Source of the DNA: an uncultured Alphaproteobacteria bacterium
Lineage (GTDB): Bacteria; Pseudomonadota; Alphaproteobacteria; Rickettsiales; UBA1997
Length of the DNA: 10,198 nucleotides
Assembly: GCA_903927415.1 (NCBI GenBank)
Contig: CAIYMZ010000095.1
Span: forward strand, 1-10,198
Direction of reading: 5' to 3'
Positions 5,761 through 10,198 of this stretch are shown in pieces. The notes beneath the pieces are model-generated. The model saw only the letters and a program-made list of their open reading frames with translations. It searched no databases and had not been told where the DNA came from. Position 1 is the first letter of the stretch; the number at the start of each line of letters is the position of its first letter. Made by a program: the position numbers and the translations under genes.

Positions 5761-6198
5761 TTATTGAATCGAACAACAACCACTACTAGAAGGCACTTGT
5801 CCCGCTCTGGATGCATGCGGCCTAACCCTAACTACATGGGCAGGAGTGCCTAAATACTTATCGGCTAATCCATTGCAAAATCCTTTCCTCTCCTCTTCTG
5901 ATAGCCCTTCGGTTTTTTCTAATACTAGATTAAGAATCGCAAAAGAGTCACTATCCTCACGCCTAAACTCTTCCCCATGCCGCTCCTTCAAAGCCTTTTC
6001 ATGGCTATAGATGAGGTTCATTAGTGGCATCATTTTTTCTAAAACATCTTTTGTGATCATGCGATAATCTCCGATCTCTGTTTTCGTTTCGAGAATCAAT
6101 CCTTCATATGACATTTTATCAAGATCCCCTTTTTCTATTTGCCCGCGCAACTTCATGAGCGACAGCTGAATTAAAGGCTTTTCTAATTCTCTTGACAT
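5761..6198 (-). CDS. Hypothetical protein, 145 residues
   Basis: I do not recognise this protein. It is hydrophilic and probably helical over residues 1-110, with many acidic and basic residues (for example EKALKERHGEEFRRED and EKTEGLSEEERKGF). A less ordered C-terminal stretch is rich in S, G and R and ends in SSSGCCSIQ. There is no signal peptide or membrane segment. The start at 6198 is well supported by AAGGAG five bases upstream, the only well-placed Shine-Dalgarno sequence found in this window. It is the last gene of the - strand group, 167 nt after the ankyrin gene. Its neighbour and small size would fit an accessory or host-interaction protein; that is speculation. Confidence 0.7.
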   Translation of the reverse strand: MSRELEKPLIQLSLMKLRGQIEKGDLDKMSYEGLILETKTEIGDYRMITKDVLEKMMPLMNLIYSHEKALKERHGEEFRREDSDSFAILNLVLEKTEGLSEEERKGFCNGLADKYLGTPAHVVRVRPHASRAGQVPSSSGCCSIQ

Positions 6199-6203
6199 AT
6201 TTT

Positions 6204-6209
6204 CTCCTT
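6204..6209 (-). promoter_or_regulatory. Ribosome binding site of the 145-residue protein
   Basis: On the - strand the sequence AAGGAG is followed by AAAAT and then the ATG at 6198. This is a near-ideal Shine-Dalgarno sequence and spacing. It decides this start over an overlapping longer frame, and it stands out because the other genes here lack one. Confidence 0.75.
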
Positions 6210-6312
6210 ATTTTTTTAAACAACTCTATCAGCGATCTACTCGCCCTATGCAGGTCGGCATTTGTAATGCTGACCTCATGTTCATGCATTTGTTCGGCTA
6301 GACATGAACTTT

Positions 6313-6337
6313 GGGACGGAGTTACAAACTCCGTCCC
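6313..6337. repeat. Family-3 palindrome, single copy
   Basis: GGGACGGAGTT and AACTCCGTCCC form an 11-bp stem around ACA. The same loop and flanks (TTTGTAA on the - strand, then TTCATGTC) occur with different but still pairing stems in the two copies at 9609-9730. It lies 29 nt past the stop of the ankyrin gene in the direction of transcription, with no T-run. The rest of the 6199-6365 gap shows no supported gene. Confidence 0.85.
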
Positions 6338-6365
6338 GCACGGGATCAGAGTTCTTGAGCAAAAA

Positions 6366-8468
6366 TCAACGCGCCCCTTCTTTGACAATCCCTACAGTCC
6401 TAGCCGCCTTCGCTTTTCTTGCCGCAGCAGAAGGAGAATGATCGTCACTTCTGCTACGTTTTCTTGAACTCACTACCACCAGCCCTTCTCCCACCTCCTC
6501 CTCTTCCAACTCTTCTTCCTCCGAACACTCTTCTTTCAAAAATTCTTGCTGAACCGCTGCAAAAACCGCATCGCGCTCTTCCGCAGTTTCGAACCAATTA
6601 AATTTATCGTCAGGAATTTCGCCAAACAGCTCTTCACAAGATTCAAAATATTCACGCATTTCATTGAGATTTTTTTCATCATCACTCAACAACGTAACCA
6701 TTATTTCATTTGCCTTAGCTTCAGGATTTTCATGGTCCGTCGCTGTAAATTCGTCAATCAACTTTCGTTTTATCTCTTTGAATTTTTCCAATTTTTCTAC
6801 TGATTCTGCTAGTTCAAGATCTTCGGAATCAATCTCTAAATGAGTTCCACCCGCAATCCCTAGCGGCAAAATTACATTTAAAAAAACTTTTGTTTTGTCC
6901 GACAATATCACTTGAAACTCTTCACCCTCCTCGTCTTCCAACTCACTCAACTCTTCGACCATTCTCTGAAGAGTTTCTTTTGGAATAACTGCAGCAAAAT
7001 GATTTAGAATATTGAATTGATCAGCTTCTGCCGCGGCGTTGAATGCATAATCGATTAATTTTTGACGATCTTCTTTTCGGCACCCATCAATCCACTCCAT
7101 CACATGATCTAACTCACCATTTGCCGCAGCATTTATGATATCACTCTGCGAGTCTTCAAACTCCGACGCTTGGCGATCGATGATTTCTTTACGAACAACT
7201 TCCGGCAATAATGCAAAAAGATTTTTCTTAACATCTTCTTCTTCATTTTGCATCGCGCTTATTAACGCCATTTTAATTGCTTGGTGACGATCTAGTTCCG
7301 CAAGTGGCTCAAGAATAAAATCTAGAATTTCTTTACTCTGAGATTTTGCAGCAAGTCTTAGCATTTTATACTCATCACGACACAGCTTTTCTAAGCGATC
7401 CTTTTTCGACATCACTTCCATGAAATATTTCATGACATCTGTCTGACCAAGCTCTGCAGCGCTCCACAATGTTTCTTGAATTATTTTCTCACAATTTTCT
7501 TTTGATATTCTGTTAAGAATTAATGGAACAATTTCATCATGACCGCTTTCTACAGCCATTCGCAACGCGTAGTTAGAATTACTGCCTATCATTTTTAGGT
7601 GCTCTGCTTCTGGTATTTTGTCAAAAAGATATCCCACAACTTCCAGATTACCTCTTTTAGAACATTTTCTGAACGCGGCGTAATTATCCCATCTAAGCAT
7701 CTTTGCGGACATAGCTGGTGGCGCCAGATCAAAAATATTTTTTATGAACGCTTCATTCGATTTTTCCATAACATGATTGAGTATCTCGCGATACTCAACC
7801 TCACTCAACTGCTTCAGCATATTGGTTAAAAATGCTGCGGTGATATCGTCTGGATGAGTGTCGATTTCAATTTTTAGTGCTGCTGCAGCTGTTAGTGGCT
7901 TTGCTTTTTGCTGATCTTCATCCTTCTCCGATATTTTCGACAATAATTTTCTTTCGCGTTCCTTCATCTTTGCAGAAAGTTTTTCGCGTTCCGCAAGCTC
8001 TACAGAAAGTTTTCCGAGTTCCTCAAGCTCTGCAGCAAGTTTTTCGCGTTCCTTCGCTAGCGCTACAACACGATCATATTCTTCCGCACCTTCAATGTCA
8101 GAAAGTTCTTCACCACCAAGTGTAAAAACTAGAGAAGTTCGTGTCGCAGGTTTTGCATGACGATAATTTTCACTTTTTTCTTCCGGTCTTTCACCAAGCT
8201 CATCTCTAGCCTCAAGATCAGCTCCCTGCTCTAACAGAAAATTAACCAAACCAGAATTATTAGCCACGTAAGCCGCGTGAAGTAAGGTGTATCCTAGTTC
8301 GACAGCATTTGGGTGATTTATGAAATCCGGACCCAAGCTAATAATTATCGCCTTCAACTCATCATCTAGATCAACATCGTCGTTCAATATTTTTGCAATT
8401 AAATTCTCAACTACCTTTACCACCTCTGAATGCTCTGATGACGGTGCAGGCACTGTTATTCTAGACAT
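6366..8468 (-). CDS. Ankyrin-type/coiled-coil protein with acidic-basic C-terminal tail; possible effector
   Basis: This is a 700-residue protein of unknown function. One clear ankyrin repeat lies at about 58-93 (GYTLLHAAYVANNSGLV, then FLLEQGADLEARD). Residues about 130-190 are a highly charged coiled coil, including four 10-residue repeats at 141-180. Residues about 255-490 look like a degenerate ankyrin or helical solenoid with repeated patterns such as ALRMAVESGHDEIVPLIL, WSAAELGQTDVMKYFM and NAAANGELDHVMEWID. An acidic cluster (646-658) precedes a basic tail (SSRKRSRSDD at 667-676, then RKAKAAR at 684-690) resembling a bipartite nuclear localisation signal. There is no N-terminal signal peptide or membrane helix. 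The ATG lies 5 nt after the ppa stop; AGAGGA is 16 nt upstream, too far to be ideal. Ankyrin proteins like this are often secreted effectors in intracellular bacteria; that role is inferred. Confidence 0.85.
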   Translation of the reverse strand: MSRITVPAPSSEHSEVVKVVENLIAKILNDDVDLDDELKAIIISLGPDFINHPNAVELGYTLLHAAYVANNSGLVNFLLEQGADLEARDELGERPEEKSENYRHAKPATRTSLVFTLGGEELSDIEGAEEYDRVVALAKEREKLAAELEELGKLSVELAEREKLSAKMKERERKLLSKISEKDEDQQKAKPLTAAAALKIEIDTHPDDITAAFLTNMLKQLSEVEYREILNHVMEKSNEAFIKNIFDLAPPAMSAKMLRWDNYAAFRKCSKRGNLEVVGYLFDKIPEAEHLKMIGSNSNYALRMAVESGHDEIVPLILNRISKENCEKIIQETLWSAAELGQTDVMKYFMEVMSKKDRLEKLCRDEYKMLRLAAKSQSKEILDFILEPLAELDRHQAIKMALISAMQNEEEDVKKNLFALLPEVVRKEIIDRQASEFEDSQSDIINAAANGELDHVMEWIDGCRKEDRQKLIDYAFNAAAEADQFNILNHFAAVIPKETLQRMVEELSELEDEEGEEFQVILSDKTKVFLNVILPLGIAGGTHLEIDSEDLELAESVEKLEKFKEIKRKLIDEFTATDHENPEAKANEIMVTLLSDDEKNLNEMREYFESCEELFGEIPDDKFNWFETAEERDAVFAAVQQEFLKEECSEEEELEEEEVGEGLVVVSSRKRSRSDDHSPSAAARKAKAARTVGIVKEGAR
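7929..8048 (-). repeat. 30-bp tandem repeat encoding a 10-residue coiled-coil unit
   Basis: Four 30-base units encode REKLAAELEE, LGKLSVELAE, REKLSAKMKE and RERKLLSKIS (residues 141-180 of the ankyrin protein). The DNA keeps the period, with TTTTCGCGTT-like blocks at 7951, 7981, 8011 and 8041 on the + strand. The units are alike but not identical, so the duplication is not very recent, or selection acts on the protein. Confidence 0.85.
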
Positions 8469-8473
8469 AAATT

Positions 8474-9001
8474 TTATTTTTTATTCCTCTCAATCCCTTC
8501 CAAAATCAACTCCCGCGCCTTTTGCGCACCTTCGAAGCCTGTGACTTTCACCCATTTTCCTTTTTCCAAATCTTTGTAATGCTCGAAGAAATGTTTGATT
8601 TTGGCGATTAGATTTGCTGGTAATTCTTCGTAAGATTCAATGGCTTCGAACTGCGAGTTTAGCTTCTTCGCAGGCACTGCGAGAATTTTTTCGTCTCCCC
8701 CTTTTTCGTCCTCCATCATCAAAACACCGACGGGTTTTACGGCGATTACTGCACCCGGAACGACGGGAAAATCTGAGATCACGAGCACGTCGCACGGATC
8801 GCCATCATCCGACAAAGTGTGCGGGATGAAGCCGTAATTGCAGGGGTAATACATCGGCGTGGCAATGAAGCGGTCGACGAAAATCGCGCCGGAATCCTTG
8901 TCCATTTCATACTTCACCGGATCAGCATTCATCGGCACCTCGATGATTACGTTGACTTGGTTAGGAGCGTCTTTGCCGATTGAGATTTTTTCGATTTTCA
9001 T
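8474..9001 (-). CDS. ppa: Inorganic pyrophosphatase (family I)
   Basis: This soluble cytoplasmic enzyme hydrolyses pyrophosphate to two phosphates and so drives biosynthetic reactions forward. It has 175 residues, matching E. coli Ppa (176) almost end to end. Active-site and metal-binding residues are all in place, one number higher than in E. coli: E21, K30, E32, R44, Y56, D66, D68, D71, D98, D103, K105, Y142 and K143. The signature DGDPCDVLV spans 66-74, with HFFEHYKDLEKGKWVKV at 137-153. The first residues up to NVIIEVPMNADPVKYE fit the family, which supports the ATG at 9001; no Shine-Dalgarno sequence precedes it. It lies 23 nt after the upstream nuclease-like gene and 5 nt before the ankyrin gene, so all three may share a transcript. 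Confidence 0.97.
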   Translation of the reverse strand: MKIEKISIGKDAPNQVNVIIEVPMNADPVKYEMDKDSGAIFVDRFIATPMYYPCNYGFIPHTLSDDGDPCDVLVISDFPVVPGAVIAVKPVGVLMMEDEKGGDEKILAVPAKKLNSQFEAIESYEELPANLIAKIKHFFEHYKDLEKGKWVKVTGFEGAQKARELILEGIERNKK

Positions 9002-9024
9002 GTTTTTGTAATTTTTAAATTGAG

Positions 9025-10170
9025 TTAAAAAACCACTACCGCCCCACGATCAAACAGTAGCTGATTCAAATAAATCCCACCATCAGCAACTTTTTGCAAA
9101 TCTTTTTCTGACTTTTTTTGCGGCAGAAAAACATCCGCAACATATCGCCCGTAAATGTCGGTTTTATTGGTTTTGACGATTAGGAAAGGTGCGTCTTTGA
9201 GGATTTTTTGCAAAATCTTCGCGCTGTTTTTACCAGCGTCAGTATTGAGTTCAGCGGCATTGATGTTGGCGAGACGAAGTTTCTCGCTGTGAAAAATTTC
9301 GAAGCCAAGATCAAGAACTACAAGCAACGTGTCGCCGTCAATTACGCGCTTGAGATCGGCTTTGTAAGTGTGGATTTTTTTCGGCAGAATTGCCGATTTT
9401 TTGACGAGAAATTTGTCGGAATTTTTTTCAACAAAGACAATTTGATTTTCTTTGCGAAGCGTTTTGGGCAAGAGTTTGTCGGCTCTGGTAAAAATTCCAA
9501 AACCGCAGTCAAAAAAATAATTTTTTGAATTTGGCAGCTTGGCGATTTTGTAGGAAAATAATTTTCCGCGGGTGGGGTTGAGTTTTTTATTTTTCTTTGT
9601 TGCCATGCTAGACCCAGCGCGGGACTGGGTTTGTAACCCAGTCCCCACTTTCATGTCCTGATTTGATTTTGAACTGAACGTGAGGACGGGGTTACAAACC
9701 CCATCCTGCATTGAGTCCTGCGCTGATCCCTGCTTCACACCTTTCGATTTACTCACCTCAATCTGCAACCGATCCGAATCCCAAAAATTTTCTCGCGCTA
9801 AATTTTCCAAATATTTGCGCTGGCTTGACGCCTTGATTCCAGCGAGCAGGCGGTAGTGGCTCCAGTTCAAATGCTCGTTATCTTTAGGGAGTTTTTTGTA
9901 GGTTTGGTGAAAAGCGTGCATTTGGTAGAGCGCTCTTTCTGAAATCAAAACGTCGTCAGCAAGTTTAGAAAATATTTTTTTGCCGTAGCCAGAGCCTTCA
10001 TTGAGCTCAAGATGTTGGTCAATTTTCTGCCCGATTTCCCACGCCATTTTTACTTTCTGTCTTGTGGTAATTTTAAAAATTTTCTCCTGCGTCTGCGAAA
10101 TTTTTTCTCTAATTGCCGTAAGAAGTTGCTGGTAATTATTTACGGCAAGTGCTGCTGGATTTTTTGTCAT
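9025..10170 (-). CDS. DUF1016 N-terminal domain fused to a thermonuclease-like (SNase) domain
   Basis: Residues about 10-140 match the DUF1016/YhcG N-terminal pattern: AWEIGQKIDQ (43-52), GYGKKIFSKLADDVL (61-75), ALYQMHAFHQTY (80-91), LNWSHYRLLAGI (101-112) and the segment ending FWDSDRLQIEV. Residues about 146-190 are translated repeat DNA. After a small beta-rich segment (about 200-262), residues 268-381 resemble staphylococcal nuclease: RVIDGDTLLVV (D280), KLRLANINAAEL (R299, E307) and DIYGRYVADVF (R342). These correspond to D21, R35, E43 and R87 of the staphylococcal enzyme. The metal ligand D40 appears as N304, so activity is uncertain. There is no signal peptide, so it probably acts inside the cell on nucleic acid. 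DUF1016 proteins usually carry a PDDEXK nuclease instead. No Shine-Dalgarno sequence precedes the ATG at 10170; the last 28 bases of the window show no other gene. Confidence 0.85.
   Translation of the reverse strand: MTKNPAALAVNNYQQLLTAIREKISQTQEKIFKITTRQKVKMAWEIGQKIDQHLELNEGSGYGKKIFSKLADDVLISERALYQMHAFHQTYKKLPKDNEHLNWSHYRLLAGIKASSQRKYLENLARENFWDSDRLQIEVSKSKGVKQGSAQDSMQDGVCNPVLTFSSKSNQDMKVGTGLQTQSRAGSSMATKKNKKLNPTRGKLFSYKIAKLPNSKNYFFDCGFGIFTRADKLLPKTLRKENQIVFVEKNSDKFLVKKSAILPKKIHTYKADLKRVIDGDTLLVVLDLGFEIFHSEKLRLANINAAELNTDAGKNSAKILQKILKDAPFLIVKTNKTDIYGRYVADVFLPQKKSEKDLQKVADGGIYLNQLLFDRGAVVVF
9609..9730. repeat. Inverted pair of family-3 palindromic repeats in a coding region
   Basis: Two copies lie in opposite orientation. 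The first, at 9621-9645, has arms GGGACTGGGTT and AACCCAGTCCC. The second, at 9683-9707, has arms AGGACGGGGTT and AACCCCATCCT with one mismatch. Loop and flanks (TTTGTAA, TTCATGTC) match the copy at 6313-6337. The pair is read in frame as about residues 148-187 of the DUF1016/thermonuclease protein (pieces such as GVCNPVLT and VGTGLQTQSRAG), between its two domains. Edges are approximate. Confidence 0.85.
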
Positions 10171-10198
10171 TTTTTGCTGGTATTTTTTGAATTTTGAA

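Noticed and set aside
6119..6388. Open frame of 89 codons on the - strand overlapping the start of the 145-residue gene and the end of the ankyrin gene
   Set aside because: It runs through the family-3 palindrome, overlaps two better-supported genes, has no ribosome site, and its composition is not protein-like.
7877..8125. Open frame on the + strand with a repeated VFRVPQALQK pattern
   Set aside because: The repetition is the mirror of the 30-bp coding repeats of the ankyrin gene on the other strand, whose frame is far longer and makes sense.

Overview
The window looks like a chromosome segment of a Gram-negative proteobacterium, most likely an alphaproteobacterium of the Rickettsiales/Holosporales type. 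The evidence is an ISC iron-sulfur cluster operon with the HscB/HscA chaperone pair, HscA and pyrophosphatase sequences close to what I remember of the Rickettsia proteins, a large ankyrin-type protein with a eukaryote-like tail, and many short palindromic repeats, some of them inside genes. The placement comes from reading proteins by eye, not from a search. An intracellular or host-associated life is an inference.

Left part (1-5573, + strand): iscS, dinD, iscU, iscA, hscB, hscA. IscS takes sulfur from cysteine, IscU is the scaffold, IscA an A-type carrier, and HscB/HscA release the cluster from IscU. Two things break the usual layout. A DinD-family (DNA-damage-inducible) gene lies tightly between iscS and iscU. 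No ferredoxin gene follows hscA. Only the dinD gaps are short (20 and 4 nt); the other gaps hold GC-rich palindromes.

Middle (5574-5760): a long palindromic repeat between converging transcription units. Right part (5761-10170, all - strand): read in the direction of transcription, a DUF1016 N-terminal/thermonuclease-like fusion protein, inorganic pyrophosphatase (ppa), a 700-residue ankyrin/coiled-coil protein starting 5 nt after ppa, and an unrecognised 145-residue protein.

The most striking signal is the set of palindromic repeats. At least five sequence types are visible, several present as inverted pairs (REPIN/BIME-like architecture, or like the Rickettsia palindromic elements). Two pairs lie in frame inside proteins: about 53 residues in the HscA ATPase domain, and about 40 residues in the linker of the DUF1016/thermonuclease protein. 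A third, smaller repeat is also in frame in HscA. In two families the stem sequence differs between copies while base pairing is kept, which suggests the fold matters. No transposase is present in the window, so what moves them cannot be seen here.
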